From NCBI RefSeq assembly GCF_000422565.1, contig NZ_KE383877.1, positions 96,517 through 160,516 of the forward strand: DNA of 64,000 nucleotides, in the 5' to 3' direction. Positions 1 through 8,336 of the stretch are shown one piece after another. Position 1 is the first letter of the stretch. Each line of letters starts with the position of its first letter. Both the position numbers and the translations under genes were made by a program. The notes under the pieces are model-generated. The model was given only the letters and a program-made list of their open reading frames with translations. It had not been told where the DNA came from and ran no database searches. This DNA is from Desulfovibrio aminophilus DSM 12254 (GTDB taxonomy: Bacteria > Desulfobacterota > Desulfovibrionia > Desulfovibrionales > Desulfovibrionaceae).

Positions 1-633
1 GTGCTGGAGATCGCCCTGGGCGTGTCCTGCGCCTTCATCGTCAGCGTGGCCCTCTGGCCCCAGCGCGCGGGCGACGTCCTGCGGGCGCGGCTGCGGCGGC
101 AGTTCACCGCCCTGGCGGACCTCTACGGCGACGTGCTCGACGCCTTCCTCAACCGCCAGAACATGCTCGCCCTCGACCCGCTGGAACGGCTGGAGCGGGA
201 CGTGGCCGCCGACCGGAGCCTGCTCAAGAGCGTCCTGCGCCACGAACGGCTCCTCTACCGCGACGACACCGCGACCCTCGGCCTCCAGCTCGACACCCTG
301 GAGACCTGCCTGCCCCACCTGCGGGCCATGCTCCACTCCCTCAACGACGCCCAGGACCAGGGCTACGACATCCTCATGGAGGCCGAGCTGCGGGCCCTGT
401 CCGCGGCCACCCGCGACGTCCTGACCGCCCTTGGCCGGGGCGGGACGCCGGACGTCATCCCCCTGGCCGAGGCCCTGGACGCGGCCCACACCCGCCTCAA
501 CGACCTGCGCGGCCAGGGCGTGACCAGGCGCTTCTCCCTCCAGATGCTCATGAAGTTCTTCTCCTTCTATCATTCCCAGCGCTTCATGGCCCGCGTCCTC
601 CTGCGCCACGCCCCCGGCCCCGCCGATTCATGA
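1..633 (+). CDS. FUSC/aromatic-acid-exporter-like membrane protein, C-terminal part
   Basis: The reading frame is open at the window edge, so the true start probably lies upstream and only the last 210 residues are visible. They begin with a hydrophobic helix (IALGVSCAFIVSVALWP, residues 4-20) followed by a long charged, helix-rich cytoplasmic region. That layout is typical of the C-terminal half of FUSC/YccS-type or aromatic-acid-exporter proteins, inner-membrane proteins thought to export aromatic or other toxic acids. The stop at 631-633 is followed directly by hairpin repeats. No partner gene is visible on the left. The family is inferred from topology and the helix motif only; the substrate cannot be read. 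Confidence 0.55.
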   Translation: MLEIALGVSCAFIVSVALWPQRAGDVLRARLRRQFTALADLYGDVLDAFLNRQNMLALDPLERLERDVAADRSLLKSVLRHERLLYRDDTATLGLQLDTLETCLPHLRAMLHSLNDAQDQGYDILMEAELRALSAATRDVLTALGRGGTPDVIPLAEALDAAHTRLNDLRGQGVTRRFSLQMLMKFFSFYHSQRFMARVLLRHAPGPADS

Positions 634-639
634 CCTGAC

Positions 640-703
640 CCCGCCTTTCCGGAAACCGCCGAAGGCGGCCCGCCTTTCTGAAAGCCGCCGAAGGCGGTTG
701 ACA
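640..703. repeat. Hairpin repeat, family A (degenerate)
   Basis: Two GCCGCCGAAGGCGGC-type stems are separated by a GCCTTTC/CTGAAAG arm. This is the same building plan as the other family A repeats in the window. Its right edge reads GGCGGTTGACAAGGAGGG, and a near-identical edge recurs at about 42853-42870. Confidence 0.6.
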
Positions 704-758
704 AGGAGGGAGGCGTGCCTATTTCTCCGTCACGACAAAGCGAGAAGGAGGTAGACGC

Positions 759-1172
759 ATGGTGCTCGACTTCAACACCCTGTATTCCTTTCCGGACCGC
801 TTCGACCGGCTGATGCAGGAGTTCCTCCGGCCGGTCAACGGCGAGAGCCGGCGCATGGCCTATCCGCCCCTGAACATCAGCGAGGACGACGGCAACGTCT
901 ATGTCCGCGCGGAGATTCCGGGCACGGACATCAAGGACATGGAGATCACCCTCACGGACAAGACCCTGGTCATCAAGGGCGAGCGCAAGCCGGAACAGGG
1001 CAAGTACTTCCGCCAGGAGCGCCCGGCGGGCCCGTTCCAGCGCGTGGTCCAGCTCAACGTCCAGGTGGACCGGGACGCGGTGAAGGCCGCCCTCTCGGAC
1101 GGCATCCTGACCGTGACCCTGCCCAAGACCGAGGACATCAAGCCCCGCCGCGTGAGCATCGACGTGGGCTAG
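759..1172 (+). CDS. Small heat-shock protein, Hsp20/alpha-crystallin family
   Basis: This 137-residue protein is an ATP-independent holdase chaperone that binds unfolding proteins in the cytoplasm. The alpha-crystallin domain covers about residues 35-137. It starts at the PPLNISEDDGNVYVRAEIPG segment and ends with the A-x-L-x-D-G-I-L-T-V-T-L-P signature near residues 108-121. A strong ribosome-binding site (AAGGAGGT) lies 7 bases before the ATG. A second Hsp20 gene follows after 12 bp, so the two are almost certainly co-transcribed. Tandem Hsp20 genes are common in Desulfovibrio relatives. I saw no CIRCE element upstream. Confidence 0.95.
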   Translation: MVLDFNTLYSFPDRFDRLMQEFLRPVNGESRRMAYPPLNISEDDGNVYVRAEIPGTDIKDMEITLTDKTLVIKGERKPEQGKYFRQERPAGPFQRVVQLNVQVDRDAVKAALSDGILTVTLPKTEDIKPRRVSIDVG

Positions 1173-1184
1173 GAGGTTGACGGC

Positions 1185-1544
1185 ATGAACGCGGACACCA
1201 ACGAGAAGAGCCTGCCGGCGCTGCGCCCGGCCACGGACATCCTGGAGCGCGCGGACGGCTACTGGGTCTACATGGACATGCCCGGCGTGAACCGGGAGGA
1301 TCTGGTCCTGGACCTGCGCGAGAACGAACTGGCCGTGTCCGGCAAGACGCGCGGCCTGCCCTCGGAGAAGGAACGCTTCCTGGAGGTCCAGTTCGGCTCC
1401 GGCGAGTTCCGCCAGACCATCGCCCTCCCGGACATCGTGGACCGGGGCGGGATCAAGGCCACCCTGAAGAACGGCGTGCTGGAGCTCTTCATACCGAAGG
1501 TCGCCAGGGTCCAGCCCCGACGCATCGACATCCAGGCGGGTTGA
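1185..1544 (+). CDS. Small heat-shock protein, Hsp20 family (second of pair)
   Basis: This 119-residue alpha-crystallin protein has the family signatures DGYWVYMDMPGVNREDLVLDL (around residues 24-44) and KNGVLELFIPK (around 97-108). It lies 12 bp downstream of the first Hsp20 gene with its own ribosome-binding site (GGAGG). The sequence is clearly diverged from its neighbour, so the pair may form hetero-oligomers; that is inference. The operon ends in a strong terminator 39 bp after the stop codon. Confidence 0.95.
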   Translation: MNADTNEKSLPALRPATDILERADGYWVYMDMPGVNREDLVLDLRENELAVSGKTRGLPSEKERFLEVQFGSGEFRQTIALPDIVDRGGIKATLKNGVLELFIPKVARVQPRRIDIQAG

Positions 1545-1582
1545 CCGCCTCGACAGACGTTTCGCATACCCTCCTCCAGCCT

Positions 1583-1620
1583 GGGGGCCCGGCCGCGGTG
1601 GCCGGGCCCCCCGTTTTTTT
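1583..1620 (+). terminator. Rho-independent terminator of the Hsp20 operon
   Basis: An almost perfect 12-bp GC stem (GGGGGCCCGGCC paired with GGCCGGGCCCCC) with a 5-base loop runs into seven T residues. Confidence 0.9.
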
Positions 1621-1721
1621 CCGTCCTTCCGGCGCGAAACCCCGGCCCGACGGGCTGACGCCGGGGGGCGCTTCGGCTATGATGGGACGATGCGCCCCCC
1701 CTTCGCCACGCGAGGCCGCCC

Positions 1722-4700
1722 ATGAGCGGCGAGGACCGGAACCGCACGGACCCGGCGGCCATGCCGCCCCCGCCCGCGCGGGTGGTGGCCATCGGCGCCT
1801 CGGCGGGCGGCCTGGAGGCCCTGCGCGCCTTCTTCTCCTCCCTGCCGCCCTGCCCGGACATGTGCTTCGTGGTGCTCCAGCACCTGCTGCCCGGCCGCCA
1901 GAGCCTGCTGGCCGAAATCCTCGCGCGGCACACGCCCATGCCCGTGCGCGAGGCCCGCGACGGGGCGGCCCTGATCCCCGGCGAGGTGCTCGTGCTGCCC
2001 CCGGGCATGGAGATGTCCGTGTCCGGAGGCCGGGTGGGTCTGCGCGAGCGCGATCCCTCCGCCGGGCTGACCCTGCCCGTGGACCGCTTCCTCCTGGACC
2101 TGGCCCGCGACGCCGGGCCCCGGGCCGTGGCCGTGATCCTCTCGGGCTCGGGCGGCGACGGTTCGCGCGGCGCGACCGAGGTGGCCCGGGCCGGGGGACT
2201 GGTGCTCGTGCAGAGCCCGGAGAGCGCGGCCTTCGACGGCATGCCCCGGGCGGCCCTGGCCACGGGCGCGGCGCGGTGCGCCCTGGACCCGGCGGATCTG
2301 CCCGAGGCCCTGCTGCGCGAGGTGCGCGGCTCGGCGGCGGAAGACGGCGACGGGCTGTCCATGGACCGTTTCGTCCCGGTCTTCGAGCTGCTCAACCGGC
2401 GGCACGGCGTGGACTTCGCGGCCTACAAGCCCACCACCGTCACCCGGCGCATCGAACGCCGCCAGGCCATCCGGCGCTGCCCGAGCCTGAACGACTACAT
2501 CCGGCTGCTCCAGGCCGAGCGCGCCGAGCTGGATCAGCTGCACCACGACCTGCTCATCGGCGTGACCCATTTCTTCCGCGACCGGCAGGCCTTCGCCTGC
2601 ATCGAGGCCCGGGTGATCCCGGAGATCCTCGAGCGGGCCGCCGGGCGCGACGCGCGGATCTGGATTCCGGGCTGCGCCACGGGCGAGGAGGTCTACTCCC
2701 TGGCCATGCTCTTCAAGGAGCGGGCCCAGGCCCGGGGCTTCACCGGACAGGTGAAGATCTTCGCCACGGACGTGCACCGGGAGGCGCTGGCCCAGGCGGC
2801 GCGGGGGCTTTTCGGCGAGGAGCCGCTGCGCCGGGTGTCCCGGGAACGCCTGGAACGCTGGTTCACGATCGAGGACCAGGGCCTGCGCGTCCACCCGGAC
2901 CTGCGGCGCATGGTCGTCTTCGCCGAGCACGACCTGGTCAAGGACCCGCCCTTCACGCGCATGGACCTGGTGGCCTGCCGCAACCTGCTCATCTATCTCC
3001 AGCCCTTCGCCCAGCAGCGGGTGCTGACCCTGTTCCATTTCGCCCTGAACCCCGGCGGGGTGCTCTTCCTGGGCCCCAGCGAATCGTTGGGCGAACTGGA
3101 GGCGGAGTTCGAGCCCCTGGACCGGCAGTGGAAGATCTTCTCCAAGCGCCGCGACGTGCGTCTGCCCACGCGCGGACTTCTGGTCCCGAGGAGCGGCCTG
3201 GAGCGGGTCGAGGCCGCCCGGCCGGACCTGGGGGCCGTGTCGGCCCTGGCCGGGGAGCGGCTCCTGGCCCGCCACGCGCCTCCGGCCCTGCTGCTGGACG
3301 AGCACGACCACGTGCTGCGGGCCTTCGGCCGGACGGACCTGCTGGGCTCGGACGGCCCCGGAACGGCGGACGAACTGCGGGACCGGCTGCCCGTGTCCCT
3401 GCGCGGCCCGGCGGCCGAACTGCTGGCCCAGGTGGGCGACGGCCGGGCCGAGATCCGCCGCGACGGCCTGTTCCTGCCCGGCGATCCGCCCCGGCCCTGC
3501 GTCCTCACGGCCTCGACCGTGCCGGGAGCCGCGCCCGGGCGGGCCTGCCGCCTGCTGGTGGTGGACATCCAGGACGGACAGCCCGCGTCGGAGAACGCTC
3601 CGGACGCCGCGCGGGACGCCCTGGCGCGCGAACTGGCCCGGCTTCGTGACGAACTGCGCGCCGCCAAGGAACGCCTGGTGGCCGCCGAGGAGACCCGTCG
3701 GACCACGGCCGAGGAGCTGCGCAGCGCCAACGAGGAACTGCGGGCCATCAACGCCGACCACGAGCGCCGCATCGCGGAACTCTCCCAGGATTCCCTGGAC
3801 CTGGACAACCTCCTGCGCGCCACCCCCGGCGCGGTGCTGTTCGTGGACCGGAATCTGCGCGTCCGGCGCATGACTCCGGCGACCGCGCGCCTGCTGGGCC
3901 TGTCGCCGCTGGACGCGGGCGCGCCCCTGAACGGCGTGGCCCTCCGGCTGCCGGGAACGGACCTGGCCGCCCTGGTGGCCGTCTGCCTGGAAGAAGACCG
4001 GACCCTGGAGCGCGACGTGCTGCTGGACGGCGTGGAGCGCCTCCTGCGGGTGCAGCCCTTGCGCGACGCCCGGGGGAGCGCGGCCGGCGCGCTGCTGGCC
4101 CTGCCGGACGTGGGCCGGGCCCGCCGGGCCGAGAACGCCCTGGTCCGCGCCGCCGGGGAAGCGGAGGCCCAGGGGCGGTTCCTGGACGCCGTGCTCGGAG
4201 CGGTGCATCGGGGCATGATCCTGTTCGACGCCGACGGCCGCGTCACCGTGTTCAACCCGGAGGCCGAACGCCTCCTGGGCCGGGGCCCGGACCTGGGCCC
4301 GCCCGAGGACTGGGGCCGGGCCTACGGCCTGTGCGACGTCTCCCGGGCCGCGCCCCTGGCCCCGGACGAAAGCCCGGCCGTGCGCGTGCTGCGCGGCGAA
4401 AGCCTGGAGGACGCGCCCTTCATCGTGGACCGGCCGGACCTGCCGGGCCCGTCGAGCGTGCTCCTGAGCGCCAGGCCCGTGCTGCGGCGCGACGGCCACA
4501 TCCTGGGCGGACTGGTGCTCCTGAGCCGGGGAGCCGGCGCGATTTCCCGGCCCACGCCCCGGCCCCGCGCCGGGCTGCGGGTGCTCGTGGTCGAGGACAA
4601 CCCGGTGAACCTCCAGGTGGTCGGCTCGTTCCTGACCCGCCTGGGGCACACGGCCCTGCGCGCGGCGCACGGCGGCGAGGCCCTGGAGCTGCTGGCCCGC

Positions 4701-5345
4701 GAACCCGTGGACGCGGTGCTCATGGACCTGGAGATGCCGGTCATGGACGGGCTGGACGCCACCCGGGCGATCCGCCGGGGCGACGCCGGGGAGGCCGTGC
4801 GCGGCGTCCCCATCCTGGCGCTCACGGCCCACGTGACGCTGGAGCACCGCAAGGCCTGCCGGGCCGTGGGCATGGACGGCTTCCTGGCCAAGCCCCTGGA
4901 CATCACGGACCTGGAGCGGGCCCTGGACAACGCCGTGGGCCGCGCGCCCGCGCCGGAAGACCCGGAGGCGGCCGCCCCCTCCCCCGGAGCCGAAGGGCCC
5001 CCCGCCCCGGACCTGGACCTGGACGAACTGCTGGAACGCTGCGCCGGGGACCGCGAACTGGCCCGGGGCGTGCTGCGCTCCTTCCTCGACGACCTCGGTC
5101 CCAAGCGCGAGGCCCTCACCCACGCGCTGGAGCGGGGCGACGCGGTCGGGGCCATGCACTTGGCCCACGCCCTCAAGGGCGCGGCGGCAACGGCCGGACT
5201 GCCCCGGGTCCGGCAACTGGCCGGGCCCGTCGAGGACATGGCCCGCGCCGGAGACCTGGCCGGAGCCCGGCAAGCCTTCCAGGACATGCTCCCGGAGCTG
5301 GAGCGCGCGGCGGGCGCGGCGGAACGCATCCTGGCCGTCCCCTGA
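1722..5345 (+). CDS. CheB-CheR-PAS-PAS-REC-Hpt hybrid signalling protein (no kinase domain)
   Basis: This 1207-residue multidomain protein starts with a CheB methylesterase domain (about 18-205) carrying the catalytic serine in GASAGG (Ser27), the histidine in QHL and the aspartate in GSGGDGS. A CheR methyltransferase follows (about 215-480, with IPGCATGEEVYS for S-adenosylmethionine binding). Next come a coiled coil rich in Glu/Arg (about 620-685), two PAS-like domains, a receiver domain (about 950-1070, phospho-Asp in VLMDLEMPVMDG, Lys in FLAKP) and an Hpt domain (about 1100-1195, phospho-His in AHALKGAA). CheB-CheR-PAS fusions usually continue into a histidine kinase, and I see none here, so phosphate must come from another protein. 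The ribosome-binding site is weak. It stands alone between the Hsp20 genes and flaG. Confidence 0.92.
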   Translation: MSGEDRNRTDPAAMPPPPARVVAIGASAGGLEALRAFFSSLPPCPDMCFVVLQHLLPGRQSLLAEILARHTPMPVREARDGAALIPGEVLVLPPGMEMSVSGGRVGLRERDPSAGLTLPVDRFLLDLARDAGPRAVAVILSGSGGDGSRGATEVARAGGLVLVQSPESAAFDGMPRAALATGAARCALDPADLPEALLREVRGSAAEDGDGLSMDRFVPVFELLNRRHGVDFAAYKPTTVTRRIERRQAIRRCPSLNDYIRLLQAERAELDQLHHDLLIGVTHFFRDRQAFACIEARVIPEILERAAGRDARIWIPGCATGEEVYSLAMLFKERAQARGFTGQVKIFATDVHREALAQAARGLFGEEPLRRVSRERLERWFTIEDQGLRVHPDLRRMVVFAEHDLVKDPPFTRMDLVACRNLLIYLQPFAQQRVLTLFHFALNPGGVLFLGPSESLGELEAEFEPLDRQWKIFSKRRDVRLPTRGLLVPRSGLERVEAARPDLGAVSALAGERLLARHAPPALLLDEHDHVLRAFGRTDLLGSDGPGTADELRDRLPVSLRGPAAELLAQVGDGRAEIRRDGLFLPGDPPRPCVLTASTVPGAAPGRACRLLVVDIQDGQPASENAPDAARDALARELARLRDELRAAKERLVAAEETRRTTAEELRSANEELRAINADHERRIAELSQDSLDLDNLLRATPGAVLFVDRNLRVRRMTPATARLLGLSPLDAGAPLNGVALRLPGTDLAALVAVCLEEDRTLERDVLLDGVERLLRVQPLRDARGSAAGALLALPDVGRARRAENALVRAAGEAEAQGRFLDAVLGAVHRGMILFDADGRVTVFNPEAERLLGRGPDLGPPEDWGRAYGLCDVSRAAPLAPDESPAVRVLRGESLEDAPFIVDRPDLPGPSSVLLSARPVLRRDGHILGGLVLLSRGAGAISRPTPRPRAGLRVLVVEDNPVNLQVVGSFLTRLGHTALRAAHGGEALELLAREPVDAVLMDLEMPVMDGLDATRAIRRGDAGEAVRGVPILALTAHVTLEHRKACRAVGMDGFLAKPLDITDLERALDNAVGRAPAPEDPEAAAPSPGAEGPPAPDLDLDELLERCAGDRELARGVLRSFLDDLGPKREALTHALERGDAVGAMHLAHALKGAAATAGLPRVRQLAGPVEDMARAGDLAGARQAFQDMLPELERAAGAAERILAVP

Positions 5346-5460
5346 TCCGCGCTTTTTCTTCGGCGTGTGACTGCCCGCATAATGCCGTCAAGTCTATATT
5401 CCTGGGTGGCGCGACCGGCTTTCGGCCAGCAACTAGCCTTACTGGCTGTAGGGCTGAGTC

Positions 5461-5488
5461 TAAAGTTTCCCCATTCGAAGGCCGATAT
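5461..5488 (+). promoter_or_regulatory. Sigma-28 (FliA)-type flagellar promoter of flaG
   Basis: TAAAGTTT and GCCGATAT are separated by 12 bases. This matches the FliA consensus TAAAGTTT-N11-GCCGATAA except for one extra spacer base and one changed final base. It lies 41 bp before the flaG start, the position expected for a late flagellar gene. Confidence 0.75.
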
Positions 5489-5529
5489 GATGGGCGACAG
5501 GACATGCAGACCCTATGGAGAGTCGCGTC

Positions 5530-5892
5530 ATGGAACCCTACGTGCAGATGAACATCCAGACCGCTCCGGCTCAGACGGCCCAGGCTCCGTCGCGGGCGGT
5601 CGCCGGGGGAAGCGGGGTCCAGCGGCGGGAGGAAACGGGGTCCGGGGCCGGACAGGCCTCCCCCCTGAACGCCGAAGAGACCAGGAATCTGGCCGCGAAG
5701 GCGGAGACCGCCCTGCGTGAGCAGGGAGTGGACCTCAAGTTCGTGGTCAGCGAGGACGCCGGGCAGGTCCAGGTGGAGATCCACGACGCGGCCAGCGACA
5801 AGCTGATCCGCAAGGTTCCCCAGGACGAGCTGCTGCAGCTTCAGCAATCCCTGAAGCAGTTCGCCGGAGTCCTCTACAACCGCCCGGTCTGA
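5530..5892 (+). CDS. flaG: Flagellar protein FlaG
   Basis: This is a 120-residue protein. The N-terminal half is low-complexity and Gln/Ala-rich. The C-terminal half (about 60-120) has the FlaG pattern: LKFVVSEDAGQVQVEIHDAASDKLIRKVP, then a helix ending in FAGVLYN. FlaG proteins influence filament length or act alongside flagellin and FliD. I chose the ATG at 5530 because GGAGAG lies just upstream; an in-frame ATG at 5515 has no good ribosome-binding site. A sigma-28-type promoter precedes it and a hairpin follows. No other flagellar gene is adjacent. Confidence 0.88.
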   Translation: MEPYVQMNIQTAPAQTAQAPSRAVAGGSGVQRREETGSGAGQASPLNAEETRNLAAKAETALREQGVDLKFVVSEDAGQVQVEIHDAASDKLIRKVPQDELLQLQQSLKQFAGVLYNRPV

Positions 5893-5908
5893 CCCCCGCA
5901 GCGCGTGA

Positions 5909-5941
5909 AAAAAGCCCGGAACCGCAACGGTCCCGGGCCTT
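5909..5941 (+). terminator. Terminator between flaG and the convergent glycine-rich gene
   Basis: GCCCGGaACCG pairs with CGGTcCCGGGC around a CAA loop, with A-rich sequence on the left and CCTTCAG on the right. It sits between convergent genes and could serve both. Confidence 0.7.
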
Positions 5942-5960
5942 CAGTGTTTGTCTCGTCCGC

Positions 5961-7520
5961 TCAGGCCGCGGCCGACATGACCCGCCCAGCTCCCGCCTCC
6001 GGCATCACCGACAACGGGTCCACCCAGATGGCCCCGCCCGGGGAGCCCTGGGCGATGACCGTCACCGAGTTGTCCACCACGTTCCAGTTCAGGCTGTCCG
6101 CGCTCACGTCGCGCGAGGAGTCGAAGGTGTTCGAGACCTCGCGGTTCTCCACCCGGGTGATCTCCACGTTCTGGGTCTGGCTGGCCGTGGAGGTCGTCTC
6201 GGTGCGGATCTCGTGCACCGAGGCGTCGGTCTGGCGCACGGTGCTGGACTGGTCCACGCTGATCTGGGTGCTGAAGTCGTAGGTCAGCTCACCCGCGCCC
6301 TTGCTCTGCAGGGAGGAAAGATGCACGTCCTCGGGCCAGCGCACCAGCTCCGTGATCGAGGTCTTGATGGCGTCCGCCGGGTCCACCAGAAAACGCATCT
6401 CCGGCGGGTACGGGTTCCAGAGCACGTTCAGCCGCAACGGCTCGTAGGCCGGGGTCTGACGCACCTGGACCGTGCCCTCGTTCGGGGCCCGGGAGACGAA
6501 GGCCACGGGCGCGTCGTCGAAATGGCTGGCGGGCATGGCCGCCACCTTGGAGGCCGCCGAGGGCATCACCGGGCCGGTGGCCGTGGTGTAATGCCCCGGG
6601 CCGCCGGGGATGGCGTTGCCGCCCGTGCCGTCGGAGATGATGCGCACGACCCCGCCGCCGCCCTCGGAAACCATGTGTTGGGCTCCGCCGCCGGTCTCGC
6701 TGATGACCCGCTGGGGCCCGGCCGAACCGCCGCCGCCCGAGGGCGTGAGGTAGAGCGTTCCGCCTCCGCCGCCGGCTCCCGAGCCGCCGCCGCCCGAGGG
6801 CGTGAGGTAGAGCGTCCCGCCGCCTCCGCCGGAAATCGAACCTCCGCCGGTCGAGCCGGAAGCTCCGCCGCCGCTCACGACGCCGCCGCCTCCGCCGGAA
6901 ATCAGACCGCCGCCCGCGCCGTCGGAAATCACGCGCATGGCCCCGCCCGTGTTCCCCACAGGCGCGGAACCGCCCTCCACCAGCATGTGCTGGGCTCCGC
7001 CCACGTTGGCGCCGACCGCCGAACCACCGCCACCGCCGATGAATCCGCCCCCGCCGCCGACGAACACGCCGCCGCCGGAACCGGCCATGGCCCCGGAGAT
7101 GGACAGGGCCGAGGCGTAGGGGATGCGCGGGGCCGAGGTGTCGGGGTGGGTCTCGCCGCTGGGCAAGATCGGGATGCGCGAACCGTCCGTGGGGTTGCCG
7201 ATGCCGCCACCGCCGCCGCCTGAAAGCGCGCCGCCACCGCCCGCGCCGTAGGGGATGCGCGGGGCCGAGGTGTCGATGGGCACGTTGCCGCCGGGTACGA
7301 AGTGGGATTCGCCGACCCCGTAAGGGATCATGGCCTTGGTGGTGTCGATGGGCACGTGCCCGCCGGGAACGAAATGGGATTCGCCGGGAAAGATGGGCGC
7401 GCTCGCCGGGGGCGAGACGTAGGCCTGCCCCGGGGGCGCGGCCGTGACCTGGCCCGGAGGGGCCGCCATGGTCTGGCCCGGAGGCCCGGCCACGATGTTG
7501 TCCGTGAGTCCCACGTACAT
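5961..7520 (-). CDS. Glycine-rich repetitive protein of unknown function
   Basis: A 519-residue protein with no family I recognise. Residues 10-35 carry three PPGQ repeats. Residues 40-150 contain repeated FVPGG-x-VPIDT and SAPRIPYG motifs, and about 100-310 are dominated by GGGG runs with repeated GGAQHM(L/V), RVISD/E and GGGGTLYLTPSGGGG modules. The last 190 residues look like a folded, Ser/Thr- and Val-rich beta domain. No signal peptide is seen. The Gly repeats make recombination slippage likely. The ribosome-binding site is weak. It converges on flaG. A structural or surface role is a guess only. Confidence 0.6.
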   Translation of the reverse strand: MYVGLTDNIVAGPPGQTMAAPPGQVTAAPPGQAYVSPPASAPIFPGESHFVPGGHVPIDTTKAMIPYGVGESHFVPGGNVPIDTSAPRIPYGAGGGGALSGGGGGGIGNPTDGSRIPILPSGETHPDTSAPRIPYASALSISGAMAGSGGGVFVGGGGGFIGGGGGSAVGANVGGAQHMLVEGGSAPVGNTGGAMRVISDGAGGGLISGGGGGVVSGGGASGSTGGGSISGGGGGTLYLTPSGGGGSGAGGGGGTLYLTPSGGGGSAGPQRVISETGGGAQHMVSEGGGGVVRIISDGTGGNAIPGGPGHYTTATGPVMPSAASKVAAMPASHFDDAPVAFVSRAPNEGTVQVRQTPAYEPLRLNVLWNPYPPEMRFLVDPADAIKTSITELVRWPEDVHLSSLQSKGAGELTYDFSTQISVDQSSTVRQTDASVHEIRTETTSTASQTQNVEITRVENREVSNTFDSSRDVSADSLNWNVVDNSVTVIAQGSPGGAIWVDPLSVMPEAGAGRVMSAAA

Positions 7521-7586
7521 GGCGTCGTCCCGTCGCGCCTGGGCGCGATCATCCCCAAACTACCGCCCCCGCCCTCCCCCCGTCAA

Positions 7587-7692
7587 GGGGCCTTCGGCCC
7601 GTTCCCAAAAGGCGGAGAGCCGCCCCCTTCGGGGGGTTCACGGAAAGGCGGGAAGGCGGGAGCCTCCCTGGCTTTCTATAACCCGGCGAAGC
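7587..7692. repeat. Hairpin repeat block, family A
   Basis: The block runs GGGGCCTTCGGCCC stem, AAAGGCGGAGAG, CCCCCTTCGGGGGG stem, then GAAAGGCGG...GCTTTC core and a CCGGCGAAGCCGG stem. The last stem encodes the final residues (GFAGL) and stop codon of the following minus-strand TPR gene. Confidence 0.85.
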
Positions 7693-7930
7693 CGGACGGA
7701 CGAAGGCGGAGGGCCATGCGGAAGCAGAGTTCGGCCTCCTCGGGCCGTCCGGCCCGGGCGTAGATACGGCCCATGTGTTTCTTGGAGTGGGCCTCCAGCA
7801 GGGGGCGGTCGATCTCGCGGGCGAGGCGCAGGGCCATGGCCAGGCTGAGCATGGCCTGGTCCAGGCGGCCCTCGCGTTCGGCGCGGCAGGCCTCGGAGTT
7901 GTAGCGGACGATGGCCTGGACTTCGGGCAT
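7676..7930 (-). CDS. Short TPR-like protein
   Basis: An 84-residue protein containing about two tetratricopeptide helices (YNSEACRAEREGRLDQAMLSLAMALRLA and GRIYARAGRPEEAELCFRMALRLRP). TPR proteins are protein-binding scaffolds; the partner is unknown. GAGGAGGAG precedes the ATG. It lies 22 bp downstream of another TPR-like gene and behind flavodoxin, so the three appear to be one minus-strand operon. The last five residues (GFAGL) and the stop are encoded by a hairpin repeat, so the original C-terminus may have been replaced. Confidence 0.6.
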   Translation of the reverse strand: MPEVQAIVRYNSEACRAEREGRLDQAMLSLAMALRLAREIDRPLLEAHSKKHMGRIYARAGRPEEAELCFRMALRLRPSGFAGL

Positions 7931-7952
7931 GGCTTCTCCTCCTCGGGAACGG

Positions 7953-8336
7953 CTAGACGGCGGCGGCCAGGATGGGCCCCATCTGTCGGTCCAGTTGGCG
8001 GTTGAGGGTCGTGCGCAGGTTCATGCGCACGATCTGATGGACGCGGTTGCCGTCGCCGATGCGCGCGCGGATGAGCTCCAGGGCGCGGCCGAGTTCGGCC
8101 TCGGCCTCGTCCAGGCGGCCGGAACAGGTCAGGATCACGCCCAGGTTGTTGCGGATCTTGGCCTCCAGCACGGGCATCCCGCCCAGCTCGGCCACCAGGA
8201 CCAGGGCCTGACGCTGCATCCGCTCGGCCAGGACGGACTCGTCGTTGTCGAACAGGCGCATCCCGCCCCGGCAGAGGGAACCCACCAGGCGCAGGGTGCG
8301 GCAGCGGCCCGGACAGGGCGTGCGCGGCTCAGACAT
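7953..8336 (-). CDS. TPR-like protein downstream of flavodoxin
   Basis: This 127-residue protein carries TPR-like helix pairs in its middle (IRNNLGVILTCSGRLDEAEAELGRALELIRARIG, about 62-95). The N-terminal 25 residues contain four cysteines (CPGRC, SLCRGG, with arginines between), which could be a small metal site or chance. It overlaps the flavodoxin stop codon by 8 bp, so translation is probably coupled. With the next TPR gene it may once have been a single longer TPR protein. Function unknown. Confidence 0.6.
   Translation of the reverse strand: MSEPRTPCPGRCRTLRLVGSLCRGGMRLFDNDESVLAERMQRQALVLVAELGGMPVLEAKIRNNLGVILTCSGRLDEAEAELGRALELIRARIGDGNRVHQIVRMNLRTTLNRQLDRQMGPILAAAV

Noticed and set aside
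698..725. TTGACA-N16-TATTTC as heat-shock promoter of the Hsp20 operon
   Set aside because: The TTGAC part lies in the edge of a family A repeat and recurs at 42859 in a different setting, so it is probably repeat sequence; the spacing is also not that of sigma-32.
1677..5273. Very long open frame on the minus strand opposite the CheB-CheR gene
   Set aside because: It is a shadow caused by extreme third-position GC; its translation is Arg/Gly/Gln/His-rich low complexity with no family pattern, while the plus strand encodes clear domains.
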